From Pseudomonas viridiflava (GTDB lineage: Bacteria; Pseudomonadota; Gammaproteobacteria; Pseudomonadales; Pseudomonadaceae), in NCBI RefSeq assembly GCF_900573885.1, contig NZ_UPSE01000363.1, positions 1 to 64,000 of the forward strand: a stretch of 64,000 bases of DNA, given 5' to 3'. This document shows positions 9,064-17,322 of the stretch, piece after piece (positions within the stretch are counted from its first letter, which is position 1; each line of letters begins with the position of its first letter). The position numbers and the translations under genes are program-made. Under the pieces are notes generated by a model. It saw nothing but the letters and a program-made list of their open reading frames with translations. It ran no database searches and was not told the DNA's origin.

Positions 9064-10251
9064 ATGGCTACTCCTACCGCTTCTTCGGAATCGTCTAACG
9101 CTAACCCGGGAAAACGCAAAGCATTGTTGCTGGGCTTGTTGGTGCTGGTGTTGCTCGCCTGCGCTGGCACCTGGGCGTGGTACCACCTGTATGGCCGGTT
9201 CAGCGTCGAGACCGATGACGCCTATGTAAACGGCAACGTCGTGTCCGTCTCGCCGTTGGTGACAGGCACCGTTATCAGCATTGGCGCTGACGATGGCGAC
9301 CTGGTGCAGCAAGGCCAGGTGCTGGTGAAGTTCGATCCGAACGACGCCGAGGTCGCGCTGCAGAGTGCAGAGGCCAACCTGGCGCGTACGGTGCGCCAGG
9401 TACGCGGTTTGTACAGCAACGTCGATGGCCTCAAAGCGCAGGTCCTCGCGCAGAAGGCGGCTGTGCAAAAGGCGCAGGAAAATTACAACCGCCGGAAAAT
9501 ACTGGCGGTGAGCGGGGCGATTTCTCAGGAAGAACTGTCCCATGCGCGCGACGACCTGACCGCTGCCCAAGGCTCATTCAGCGATGCCCAGCAGCGCCTG
9601 AACACCAGCACCGCGCTGGTCGACGACACCAGCGTTGCGTCGCACCCCGATGTGCAGTCGGCTGCCGCGCAGCTGCGACAGGCGTTTCTGGAAAACGCCC
9701 GCACAACCCTGATCGCGCCGGTGACCGGCTATGTTGCCAAGCGCACCGTGCAACTGGGCCAGCGGGTGGAGCCCGGCACAGCGTTGATGGCGGTCATCCC
9801 GCTTGAGCAGCTGTGGATCGATGCCAACTTCAAGGAAACCCAACTGCGTGAGATGCGCATTGGCCAGGCGGTGCACATCACTTCTGACCTTTATGGCGAC
9901 GACGTCACGTTCAGCGGCACCATCGACAGCCTCGGCGCCGGCACCGGCAGTGCGTTCGCCTTGTTGCCTGCGCAGAACGCCACGGGCAACTGGATCAAGA
10001 TCGTGCAGCGGGTACCCGTTCGTGTGGTGCTCAACCCAGAGCAGTTGCGCGAGCATCCGCTGCGCATTGGTTTGTCGACCCAGGTAGACGTCGACCTGCA
10101 CGACCAGAGCGGCCCCGTGCTGGCGCAAAAACCGCGTCAGCAGCCGGCGTTTGAAACCGATGTGTATCAGCAGCAGTTGACGCAGGCCGACGCGCTGATC
10201 GAGCAATTGATCCGGCAAAACAGTGCCATGGCCAAAACCGCTCAGCGCTAA
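9064..10251 (+). CDS. emrA: EmrA-type membrane fusion protein of a multidrug efflux pump
   Basis: This 395-residue HlyD/EmrA adaptor bridges an inner-membrane DHA2 pump and an outer-membrane channel. There is one transmembrane helix (about 22-42), then the conserved TDDAYVNGNVVSVSPLVTGTV lipoyl half, a coiled-coil hairpin (about 100-210) and the second lipoyl half LIAPVTGYVAKRTVQLGQRV. The ATG at 9064 has AAGGTG seven bases upstream; the GTG at 9055 is less likely. It is followed after 46 bases by emrB. No TolC-like gene is in the operon, so a channel must come from elsewhere. Confidence 0.93.
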   Translation: MATPTASSESSNANPGKRKALLLGLLVLVLLACAGTWAWYHLYGRFSVETDDAYVNGNVVSVSPLVTGTVISIGADDGDLVQQGQVLVKFDPNDAEVALQSAEANLARTVRQVRGLYSNVDGLKAQVLAQKAAVQKAQENYNRRKILAVSGAISQEELSHARDDLTAAQGSFSDAQQRLNTSTALVDDTSVASHPDVQSAAAQLRQAFLENARTTLIAPVTGYVAKRTVQLGQRVEPGTALMAVIPLEQLWIDANFKETQLREMRIGQAVHITSDLYGDDVTFSGTIDSLGAGTGSAFALLPAQNATGNWIKIVQRVPVRVVLNPEQLREHPLRIGLSTQVDVDLHDQSGPVLAQKPRQQPAFETDVYQQQLTQADALIEQLIRQNSAMAKTAQR

Positions 10252-10297
10252 GCGCTCCTTGCGTTAATTCACATCGCGCTGCTCGCCAGGAAAAGCC

Positions 10298-11830
10298 ATG
10301 GACACCAAAGCGTCATTCACGCCGCCCAGCTTGCTGCTCGCCACCATTGGCCTGTCGCTGGCCACGTTTATGCAGGTGCTCGACACCACAATCGCAAACG
10401 TGGCATTGCCGACCATCTCCGGCAACCTCGGCGTGAGCGCGGAGCAGGGCACCTGGGTAATCACCTCGTTTGCGGTGAGCAATGCCATCGCGCTGCCGCT
10501 CACTGGCTGGCTGAGCCGGCGCTTTGGTGAGGTGAAGCTGTTCTTGTGGGCCACGCTGTTGTTCGTGCTGGCGTCTTTCCTCTGCGGTATCTCGCGCTCG
10601 ATGCCGGAACTGGTGGGTTTTCGTGTGCTGCAAGGCATCGTCGCGGGGCCGCTGTACCCGATGGCGCAGACGCTGCTGATTGCCATCTACCCGCCGTCTA
10701 AACGCGGCATGGCCATCGCCTTGCTGGCCATGGTCACGGTGGTCGCGCCGATTGCCGGGCCGATTCTGGGCGGCACCATTACCGACAGCTACAGCTGGCC
10801 GTGGATTTTCTTTATCAACGTGCCGATCGGTCTGTTCGCCGCGTTTGTGGTGCGCCAGCAACTGGCGGCGCGGCCGGTGGTTACCAGCCGCCAGCCCATG
10901 GATTACGTGGGCCTCATGGCGTTGATCGTCGGCGTTGGCGCGCTGCAGATCGTTCTGGACAAAGGCAACGACGCCGATTGGTTTGAGTCCACGTTCATTA
11001 TTGTGGGTACGGCGATTTCCGTGGCGGCCCTGGCCTTCTTTGTCATCTGGGAAATGACCGATGCCCATCCGGTGGTGAACCTGCGCTTGTTCGCTTACCG
11101 AAATTTCCGCTACGGCACCTTGGTACTCGTACTGGGCTATGCCGCGTTCTTCGGAATCAACCTGATTTTGCCGCAGTGGCTGCAAACCCGGCTGGGCTAC
11201 ACCGCCACGTGGGCCGGCTTCGCCGCGGCGCCGCTGGGCATTCTTCCCGTGCTGCTGTCGCCGTTCATTGGCAAGTACGGACCACGGTTCGACATGCGCT
11301 TGCTGGCCGGGCTGGCGTTTCTGGCCATGGGTTTGAGCTGCTTTATGCGCGCCGGATTTACCACCGAGGTGGACTTCCAGCACATCGCCCTGGTGCAGTT
11401 GTTTATGGGCGTGGGCGTGGCGCTGTTCTTTATGCCCACGTTGACGATTTTGCTGTCGGACCTGCCGCCCGATCAGATTGCCGATGGCTCTGGTCTGGCA
11501 ACGTTCCTGCGCACCCTGGGCGGCAGCTTCGCGGCCTCGCTCACCACCTGGATCTGGATTCGCCGTGCCGACCAGCATCACGCGTACATGACCGAAAGCA
11601 TCAGCGTGTACGACCCCGCGACGCGAGAGGCATTACACAACCTGGGCGGCGCCAGCGCACAGAGTTACGCGCAACTGGACCAGACGGTGATCAGCCAGGC
11701 GTACATGCTCTCGACCATCGACTACTTCACCCTGCTGGGCTGGATGTTCATGGCATTGATCGTAATCGTCTGGCTGGCGAAACCGCCGTTCACCGCCAAG
11801 GCCGGCCCGGCGGCCAGTGGCGGGCATTAA
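10298..11830 (+). CDS. emrB: DHA2-family MFS multidrug efflux pump
   Basis: A 510-residue drug:proton antiporter with 14 predicted membrane segments. MFS motifs are visible: LDTTIANVALPTISGNL in helix 1 (DHA2 motif D1), GWLSRRFGEVKLF (motif A) after helix 2, RVLQGIVAGPLYPMAQTLL (motif B) and PIAGPILGGTI (antiporter motif C) in helix 5. It is the inner-membrane partner of the EmrA protein just upstream and shares its MarR-controlled promoter. Substrates cannot be predicted. Confidence 0.93.
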   Translation: MDTKASFTPPSLLLATIGLSLATFMQVLDTTIANVALPTISGNLGVSAEQGTWVITSFAVSNAIALPLTGWLSRRFGEVKLFLWATLLFVLASFLCGISRSMPELVGFRVLQGIVAGPLYPMAQTLLIAIYPPSKRGMAIALLAMVTVVAPIAGPILGGTITDSYSWPWIFFINVPIGLFAAFVVRQQLAARPVVTSRQPMDYVGLMALIVGVGALQIVLDKGNDADWFESTFIIVGTAISVAALAFFVIWEMTDAHPVVNLRLFAYRNFRYGTLVLVLGYAAFFGINLILPQWLQTRLGYTATWAGFAAAPLGILPVLLSPFIGKYGPRFDMRLLAGLAFLAMGLSCFMRAGFTTEVDFQHIALVQLFMGVGVALFFMPTLTILLSDLPPDQIADGSGLATFLRTLGGSFAASLTTWIWIRRADQHHAYMTESISVYDPATREALHNLGGASAQSYAQLDQTVISQAYMLSTIDYFTLLGWMFMALIVIVWLAKPPFTAKAGPAASGGH

Positions 11831-11843
11831 CCGTATATAGCGT

Positions 11844-11908
11844 GTAGGAGCGAGCTTGCTCGCGAAGCTGTTGATCCCGAGAGCTTCGCGAGCAAGCTCG
11901 CTCCTACA
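11844..11908. repeat. REP palindrome pair (GTAGGAGCGAGC type)
   Basis: TGTAGGAGCGAGCTTGCTCG and its inverted copy are separated by a short spacer after emrB, forming a long stem. The same core recurs at 29459 and, diverged, at 62310. This is a dispersed Pseudomonas intergenic repeat. Confidence 0.88.
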
Positions 11909-12021
11909 AGCGGTGGAAACGCTTCCGCTTGCCGCTGTCATCATTCCTACATCAAAAATTAATTCCTCCGTCACGGAACTCGGGCAGTTTGCAAGCCTGC
12001 GTTTACCTCAGAGGAGTTGCC

Positions 12022-12597
12022 ATGTTGTTTATCAAGTCGCGTTACATCAAACCCGTCGCCATTGCCTTGCTGGCCGCTGCCGTCAGCGCCTGCGCAAGCA
12101 CGGCGCAGACGCCTGCCAAGCCTGCCGGCAAAGCGCCGGACGTAGCGCTGAACAACACAGATTGGTATCAGGTGCGTACCCAGAGCGAAGTCTATGTATT
12201 CGACGACTACGCGGTGTTCAGCCAGTTTCTGCAAACCGGTCAGGCTCCGGTGCTCAAGCCCCTGGAGAAAAAAGACAGCTTTGGCCGCGCACTGATTCTA
12301 GGTCTGAAAGCTGAAGACCAGAACCTGGCGTTGAAAGACGTCGCGGCTGCCCGTTTTCTGGAAGTCAGCCTGGTGCCCGGCAACCCGTTCTACGGTGAAA
12401 TTCGCAAGGACGGCATCATCTACGTGTTCGCCCGTTACGGCGACATGATGGACATGTACAAAACCGGCGAGCCGACCTTCAGCTACACCGAAATTGGCGG
12501 TGGCCCTAAAGGCGAGCGCGTGGTGTACGGGCTGATGAAAGAAGAGAAAAAGCCTGAGAAACAAATCGCTTTGTTCCACAAGAAATACCCGAAGTAA
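12022..12597 (+). CDS. Uncharacterised lipoprotein
   Basis: A 191-residue protein with a type II signal peptide ending VSAC (cysteine near residue 22). The mature part is soluble, with a mixed alpha/beta look (VRTQSEVYVFDDYAVFSQF, LEVSLVPGNPFYGEIRKDG, FSYTEIGGGPKGERVVYG). I do not recognise a family with a known function. The ATG at 12022 has GAGGAG upstream; the frame opens earlier but without a signal. It is a single gene between a REP pair and a terminator shared with rapA. Confidence 0.75.
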   Translation: MLFIKSRYIKPVAIALLAAAVSACASTAQTPAKPAGKAPDVALNNTDWYQVRTQSEVYVFDDYAVFSQFLQTGQAPVLKPLEKKDSFGRALILGLKAEDQNLALKDVAAARFLEVSLVPGNPFYGEIRKDGIIYVFARYGDMMDMYKTGEPTFSYTEIGGGPKGERVVYGLMKEEKKPEKQIALFHKKYPK

Positions 12598-12630
12598 GCG
12601 ATGCGTTGAGCCACTTGGTGGCGTAAACGA

Positions 12631-12660
12631 AAACGGCAGCCCGAGGGCTGCCGTTTTTTA
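12631..12660. terminator. Bidirectional terminator
   Basis: AAACGGCAGCCC and GGGCTGCCGTTTTTT form a strong stem with A- and T-runs. It sits between the lipoprotein gene (plus) and rapA (minus). Confidence 0.9.
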
Positions 12661-12672
12661 TGGGCGCGGCGA

Positions 12673-15519
12673 TTAGCCCGCGACCAGCACCCGAATGGCT
12701 TCCAGGCGCAGAGCCGCTTTGTCGAGCATGGCCAGGCCTTGCTCGCACTGGCTGCGCAAGGTCTCCAGCTCGCTGTCACGCACGTTGGGGTTCACCGCTT
12801 TGAGGGCGGTGAGCCGCGCCAGCTCTTCATGGGTGTCAGCAGCCAGACGGCGTTTGGCTTCGTCAACGCGCTCAACGTGACGCGGGCTGATTTTGCCTTC
12901 CGCCGAGTTGATCTGCTGATTGAGGGCGTCGCGCTGCGCCTGCACGAACTTGTTGGCGCTGGCGCGCGGCACGGCCTCAAGCTGGTCGTTGAGTTTTTCA
13001 AACGACACCTTGGCGGCCAGGTCGTTGCCATTGGCATCGAGCAGGCAGCGCAGGGCGGCTGGCGGCAAATAACGGCCAAGCTGCAAGGCGCGCGGGGCTA
13101 CCACTTCGCTTACATAGAGCAGTTCAAGCAACACGGTGCCGGGCTTCAGCGCCTTGTTCTTGATCAGCGCGACGGCGGTATTGCCCATCGAGCCGCTGCG
13201 TACCAGGTCCATGCCGCCTTGCACCATGGGGTGTTCCCAGGTGAGGAACTGCATGTCTTCGCGCGACAGTGCCTGATTGCGGTCGTAGGTAATGGTCACG
13301 CCCTCGTCGTCGCCGAGAGGAAAGCTGGCATCCAGCATTTTTTCGCTCGGACGCAACACCAACGCATTTTCGGAGTGGTCTTCGCTCTCGATGCCAAAGG
13401 CGTCGAACAGTTCTTCCATATAAATGGGCAGAGCAAATTCGTCGTCTTGCTCATGAATTGCCTCAACCAGCGCCTGGCCTTCGCCGGAGCCGCTGGAGTT
13501 GAGCTCCAGCAAACGGTCGCGGCCGCTGTGCAGCTCGCCTTCCAGGCGAATGCGCTCGGCTTTGGCTTCGTCAACCAGCACTTGCCAGTCGCCGTCGTCG
13601 GCGCTTTCCAGCATCGGCAGCAGGCGCGGGCCGAACTGGTGTTGCAGGGCGTTGCCGGTGGGGCAGGTGGCCTGGAAAGCATTCAGAGCCTGGTGGTACC
13701 ACTGGAACAAGCGCTCTTGCGGCGTGTTTTCCAGGTACGGCACGTGCAACTGAATAGTGTGCTTCTGGCCGATACGGTCGAGACGACCGATGCGCTGCTC
13801 AAGCAGGTCCGGGTGTGCCGGCAGGTCGAACAACACCAAGTGATGGGAGAACTGGAAGTTGCGGCCTTCACTGCCGATTTCCGAACAGATCAACACCTGG
13901 GCGCCGAATTCTTCATCGGCGAAATAGGCCGCAGCACGGTCGCGTTCCAGAATATTCATACCTTCATGGAACACCGTGGCCGGAATACCAGAGCGCACGC
14001 GCAGGGCGTCTTCCAGGTCCATGGCGGTTTCGGCGTGGGCGCATATCACCAGCACCTTCACGCGCTTGAGCATTTTCAGCGTGTCGATCAGCCAGTCAAC
14101 GCGCGGGTCGAATTTCCACCAGCGCTCTTCCTCGCTCGCTTCCGGCTGAGCCTGGAAGCTGACTTCCGGATACAGGTCGGCATGTTCGCCTACCGGCAAT
14201 TCCAGATACACATCCGGGCACGGCAGCGGGTACGGGTGCAGTTCGCGCTCCGGGAAACCCTGCACGGCAGCACGCGTGTTACGGAACAGCAGGCGGCCGG
14301 TGCCGTGGCGGTCGAGCAGTTCGCGCACAAGGCGGGCCGAGGCTTCGATGTCGCCATCGGTAACCGCGGCGAGCAGCGCTTCGCCTTCGGCTCCGAGGAA
14401 GTCATGAATGGTTTTGTGGGCTTCTTGCGACAGGCGCCCCTGATCGAGCAACTCCTGTACTGCCTGAGCAATCGGCTTGTAGTTGGCGCTTTCGGCACGG
14501 AAGGCTTCCAGGTCGTGGAAACGTGCCGGGTCCAGCAGGCGCAGACGGGCGAAGTGGCTGTCTTGGCCAAGTTGTTCAGGTGTGGCAGTCAGCAGCAATA
14601 CGCCAGGAATCACTTCGGCCAATTGCTCGACAAGCTGGTATTGCGGGCTGGCTTGTTCCGGGTGCCAGACCAGGTGGTGGGCTTCGTCGACCACGAGCAG
14701 ATCCCAGCCGGCAGCGAAGAGGGCGTCCTGGGCTTTGTCGTCGTCGCACAGCCATTCCAGCGCTACCAGCGCCAGTTGGCAGTCTTCGAACGGGTTGCTG
14801 GCGTCGCTTTCAATAAAACGCTCGGCGTCAAACAGCGCAACGTCTAGGTTGAAGCGTCGGCGCATTTCCACCAGCCACTGATGCTGAAGGTTTTCCGGCA
14901 CCAGAATCAGCACGCGGTTGGCGCGCCCAGACAGCAACTGACGATGAATGACCAGACCGGCTTCGATGGTTTTACCCAGGCCTACTTCGTCTGCCAGCAA
15001 TACGCGCGGCGCGATGCGGTCGGCCACTTCGCGGGCAATGTGCAACTGGTGCGCAATGGGTTGTGCACGCACGCCGCCCAGGCCCCAGAGCGACGACTGC
15101 AGCTGGCGGCTGGTGTGTTCCAGGGTGTGGTAGCGCAGCGCGAACCAGGCGAGCGGGTCGATCTGGCCGGCGAACAGGCGGTCGCTGGCCAGGCGGAACT
15201 GGATGAAATTGGAAAGCTGGGTTTCCGGCAAGGTTACCGACTGGTTCTGCGCATTGAGTCCGTGATAGACCAGCAGGCCGTCAACGTCATCAACTTCCTG
15301 AACGGTCAGCTTCCAGCCTTCGAAATGGGTAATTTCATCGCCAGGGGAAAAACGCACGCGGGTCAGCGGCGCGTTGCGGGTGGCGTATTGGCGGGTTTCA
15401 CCAGTGGCCGGGTAGAGCATGGTGAGCATGCGGCCGTCCTGCATCAGGACCGTGCCCAAGCCCAACTCCGCTTCGCTGTCACTAATCCAGCGTTGCCCCG
15501 GTTCATACTGCTGCGCCAT
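12673..15519 (-). CDS. rapA: RNA polymerase-associated ATPase RapA (HepA)
   Basis: A Swi2/Snf2 ATPase that binds RNA polymerase and promotes its recycling, 948 residues, near the family norm. Two N-terminal Tudor-like domains ([21 protein letters not shown]) precede the helicase core: Walker A in [19 protein letters not shown] box in [13 protein letters not shown], motif [14 protein letters not shown] and motif VI DRIGQKH. The C-terminal part is RapA-specific. It is monocistronic, ends at a strong terminator and faces the preceding lipoprotein gene. Confidence 0.96.
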   Translation of the reverse strand: MAQQYEPGQRWISDSEAELGLGTVLMQDGRMLTMLYPATGETRQYATRNAPLTRVRFSPGDEITHFEGWKLTVQEVDDVDGLLVYHGLNAQNQSVTLPETQLSNFIQFRLASDRLFAGQIDPLAWFALRYHTLEHTSRQLQSSLWGLGGVRAQPIAHQLHIAREVADRIAPRVLLADEVGLGKTIEAGLVIHRQLLSGRANRVLILVPENLQHQWLVEMRRRFNLDVALFDAERFIESDASNPFEDCQLALVALEWLCDDDKAQDALFAAGWDLLVVDEAHHLVWHPEQASPQYQLVEQLAEVIPGVLLLTATPEQLGQDSHFARLRLLDPARFHDLEAFRAESANYKPIAQAVQELLDQGRLSQEAHKTIHDFLGAEGEALLAAVTDGDIEASARLVRELLDRHGTGRLLFRNTRAAVQGFPERELHPYPLPCPDVYLELPVGEHADLYPEVSFQAQPEASEEERWWKFDPRVDWLIDTLKMLKRVKVLVICAHAETAMDLEDALRVRSGIPATVFHEGMNILERDRAAAYFADEEFGAQVLICSEIGSEGRNFQFSHHLVLFDLPAHPDLLEQRIGRLDRIGQKHTIQLHVPYLENTPQERLFQWYHQALNAFQATCPTGNALQHQFGPRLLPMLESADDGDWQVLVDEAKAERIRLEGELHSGRDRLLELNSSGSGEGQALVEAIHEQDDEFALPIYMEELFDAFGIESEDHSENALVLRPSEKMLDASFPLGDDEGVTITYDRNQALSREDMQFLTWEHPMVQGGMDLVRSGSMGNTAVALIKNKALKPGTVLLELLYVSEVVAPRALQLGRYLPPAALRCLLDANGNDLAAKVSFEKLNDQLEAVPRASANKFVQAQRDALNQQINSAEGKISPRHVERVDEAKRRLAADTHEELARLTALKAVNPNVRDSELETLRSQCEQGLAMLDKAALRLEAIRVLVAG

Positions 15520-15777
15520 GCCTGTCTCCCGCGGTGAAAAAGCCGGCTATGGTAACGGAACCCGGCCCCTGTAGCCAAAGACCATGAACATCAAATGCTT
15601 AGTGGCCCTTTGCCCAGCACGGCTTGAACAGCGTCAAAAAGGCTAAAAAGGCATATGCATATGGAAAAAGTGTAGCGATACTCCGCTAAAGTCGTCGATT
15701 TTGTGGCCGACAGCAGGTGTAGAGGCACGCCTTTACGTGTGCGAAAAAGTCGACCATCGAGGAGGATAGCTAAACAA

Positions 15778-16077
15778 ATGCTTCCACCGATTCCCCATAG
15801 CCTGGTGCCAGTCACCACCCAGCAGGATCCGGTCAAACCTGTACCGGTGGTGCCGGCCGTTGCGCCAATGGAAAGCAGCGCCGAGGAAAGCCCGGTCGCG
15901 CTCGACAAACGCCACCCGCAGGATGCCGAAGAACTGCTCTGGGAAGAGCAGCGCCGTCGGCGTCAACGCCGTGGCTACAGCGCGGCCGAATTGGCCGAAG
16001 GCGAAGTGGCTGAAGAAGATCAGGAACTGATCGAGCAACTGCCGCGTCAGGGGCTTTGGGTGGATGTAGAAGTGTAG
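15778..16077 (+). CDS. Conserved small hydrophilic protein, function unknown
   Basis: A 99-residue protein: a Pro/Val-rich N-terminus (PPIPHSLVPVTTQQDPVKPVPVVP), an arginine cluster EEQRRRRQRRGYSA and an acidic tail EGEVAEEDQELIEQL. It looks largely disordered. The ATG at 15778 follows GAGGAGGA by about 11 bases; the earlier ATG at 15703 lacks such a site. It lies 42 bases before the AlkB-type gene on the same strand, so they may be co-transcribed. Similar proteins have been called aspartate-semialdehyde dehydrogenase in databases, but nothing here supports that. Confidence 0.7.
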   Translation: MLPPIPHSLVPVTTQQDPVKPVPVVPAVAPMESSAEESPVALDKRHPQDAEELLWEEQRRRRQRRGYSAAELAEGEVAEEDQELIEQLPRQGLWVDVEV

Positions 16078-16119
16078 GGCACTCGCCGCCACCTTCCACC
16101 CACCGCTGCAGGACTGGTT

Positions 16120-16722
16120 TTGGACCTTTTCGATACCGCACCGATTTCCCTTCCCGACGCCGATTTGCGCTACACGCCGCAGTGGGTTGGCACGTCCACA
16201 GCGGACCGTTGGCTCACCGAGCTCTTGGCGCAAACGCCGTGGGAACAACCCAGTGTGTTTATCCACGGCCAGCATTTCCCCGTGCCGCGCCTGCTGGCCT
16301 GGTATGGCGACGCCGATGCCCGTTACCGTTATTCCGGCATGACCCACGAACCGCTGCCCTGGACGCCGCTGCTCGCCGACATTCGCCAACGCGTACAAGC
16401 CGAAGTGGGCGAGCGTTTCAACGGGCTGCTGATCAATCACTACCGCGACGGCCAGGACTCCATGGGCTGGCACAGCGACAGCGAAGCGGTGCTGGGCCCG
16501 AACCCGACGGTGGTGTCGGTGAATCTGGGCGGAACGCGGCGCTTCGACCTGCGTCGGGTCGGCAGCACGCGTATCGAGCATTCGCTGATGCTGGAGCACG
16601 GTTCACTACTGGTCATGGCCGGGCAGACGCAGCATTATTGGCAGCATCAGGTCGCCAAGACGCGCAAGCCTTGCGCACCACGGCTCAACCTCACTTTTCG
16701 CCTTATCCGGTCCCAGCCATGA
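16120..16722 (+). CDS. AlkB-family Fe(II)/2-oxoglutarate dioxygenase
   Basis: A 200-residue 2OG-Fe(II) oxygenase close to the ALKBH2/3 type of DNA dealkylases. The iron triad is visible as HSDSE (MGWHSDSEAVLG) and the distal His in QTQHYWQHQVAKT, with the 2OG-binding RLNLTFR at the C-terminus and the substrate loop NHYRDGQDSMGW. It should repair 1-methyladenine and 3-methylcytosine. The start is a TTG at 16120 (LDLFDTAP); no upstream ATG fits. Its stop overlaps the start of a small basic protein (ATGA). Confidence 0.88.
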   Translation: MDLFDTAPISLPDADLRYTPQWVGTSTADRWLTELLAQTPWEQPSVFIHGQHFPVPRLLAWYGDADARYRYSGMTHEPLPWTPLLADIRQRVQAEVGERFNGLLINHYRDGQDSMGWHSDSEAVLGPNPTVVSVNLGGTRRFDLRRVGSTRIEHSLMLEHGSLLVMAGQTQHYWQHQVAKTRKPCAPRLNLTFRLIRSQP

Positions 16723-16883
16723 GCAATGACAGCAAGCTGATCGACTTCACCGCCGAGCGCGACAAACGCATCCACGACCTCAATGACAAACGCCTGAACG
16801 AAGTGCGCCAGGCGTTCGAGCAAGCATTGCCGCTGAGCAAGGCAAAAAAGAAGAAGCCCAAGAGCAAGCCGAAGAAACCCTGA
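16719..16883 (+). CDS. Small basic protein coupled to the AlkB-type gene
   Basis: A 54-residue protein starting at an ATG that overlaps the dioxygenase stop by four bases (ATGA), so translation is probably coupled. An N-terminal acidic/basic helix (KLIDFTAERDKRIHDLNDKRLNEVRQAFEQ) is followed by a lysine tail, KAKKKKPKSKPKKP, which could bind nucleic acid. The family and function are not known to me. The tail is clean coding sequence, not a readthrough artefact, because the frame ends immediately after it. Confidence 0.65.
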   Translation: MSNDSKLIDFTAERDKRIHDLNDKRLNEVRQAFEQALPLSKAKKKKPKSKPKKP

Positions 16884-16948
16884 TTGTTGCGCCCCCGCGT
16901 TGCTGTCGTCCGACGGCAACCGCCACTTTCGAGCCACCTCGTGCGCCG

Positions 16949-16990
16949 TTGACCCAGATCAAGTCTGCTTCCGAATCGACTGCATATCCT
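16949..16990 (+). promoter_or_regulatory. ANR box and -10 upstream of the CcoM-like gene
   Basis: TTGAC-CCAG-ATCAA (16949-16962) matches the ANR/FNR consensus at nine of ten positions. TATCCT (16985-16990) follows as -10. A start near 16997 puts the box centre at -41.5, the class II activator position. This predicts oxygen-limited induction of the short gene at 17043. Confidence 0.72.
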
Positions 16991-17042
16991 GTGTCCATTC
17001 TTTGCAGAACTTATGTTCAAACGGACATACCTGGAGGCTTCC

Positions 17043-17162
17043 ATGTTTTTCGACGTAGCAGTATTCGCAGGGCTGGCCACAGTGGCTCTGATGTTCGCGT
17101 TCTTCGCTGGTATCGGTTGGTTTATCCGCAGTGACATCCGCAAGCACAAGGCACACCAGTAA
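17043..17162 (+). CDS. ccoM: CcoM-like single-helix peptide of cbb3 oxidase
   Basis: A 39-residue membrane peptide: MFFDVAVFAGLATVALMF begins one hydrophobic helix (about 5-28), then a basic tail SDIRKHKAHQ. From memory it closely resembles CcoM, the small assembly/stability subunit found in the Pseudomonas stutzeri cbb3 oxidase (MFFD start, one helix, lysine-rich end). GGAGG lies six bases before the ATG. An ANR box at -41.5 fits a microaerobic oxidase subunit. It is isolated from any ccoNOPQ genes. The identity rests on motif memory, not a search. Confidence 0.72.
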   Translation: MFFDVAVFAGLATVALMFAFFAGIGWFIRSDIRKHKAHQ

Positions 17163-17199
17163 GCGGTCACTTCGGTTTCACGGGCACGCAAGGCAATTT

Positions 17200-17227
17200 G
17201 GGCAACTCAGGTTGCCCTTTTTTTTGC
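17200..17227 (+). terminator. Terminator of the CcoM-like gene
   Basis: GGGCAAC and GTTGCCC arms with a 4-base loop are followed by eight T residues. It lies 38 bases after the stop. Confidence 0.9.
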
Positions 17228-17322
17228 CTGCGATTTGGCCGCCTTGAAATCCCGCTCGCACCATTCCCGTTTTTCACCAGTCCCAGCTATGTTGAACCGT
17301 ATCTATCAGAAGGTTTTGCCTA

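Noticed and set aside
12739..14847. 702-codon frame opposite rapA
   Set aside because: A shadow of rapA with no family features; rapA motifs are intact on the minus strand.
15733..16599. 288-codon minus-strand frame opposite the AlkB-type gene
   Set aside because: A shadow; the AlkB iron-binding motifs are intact on the plus strand.
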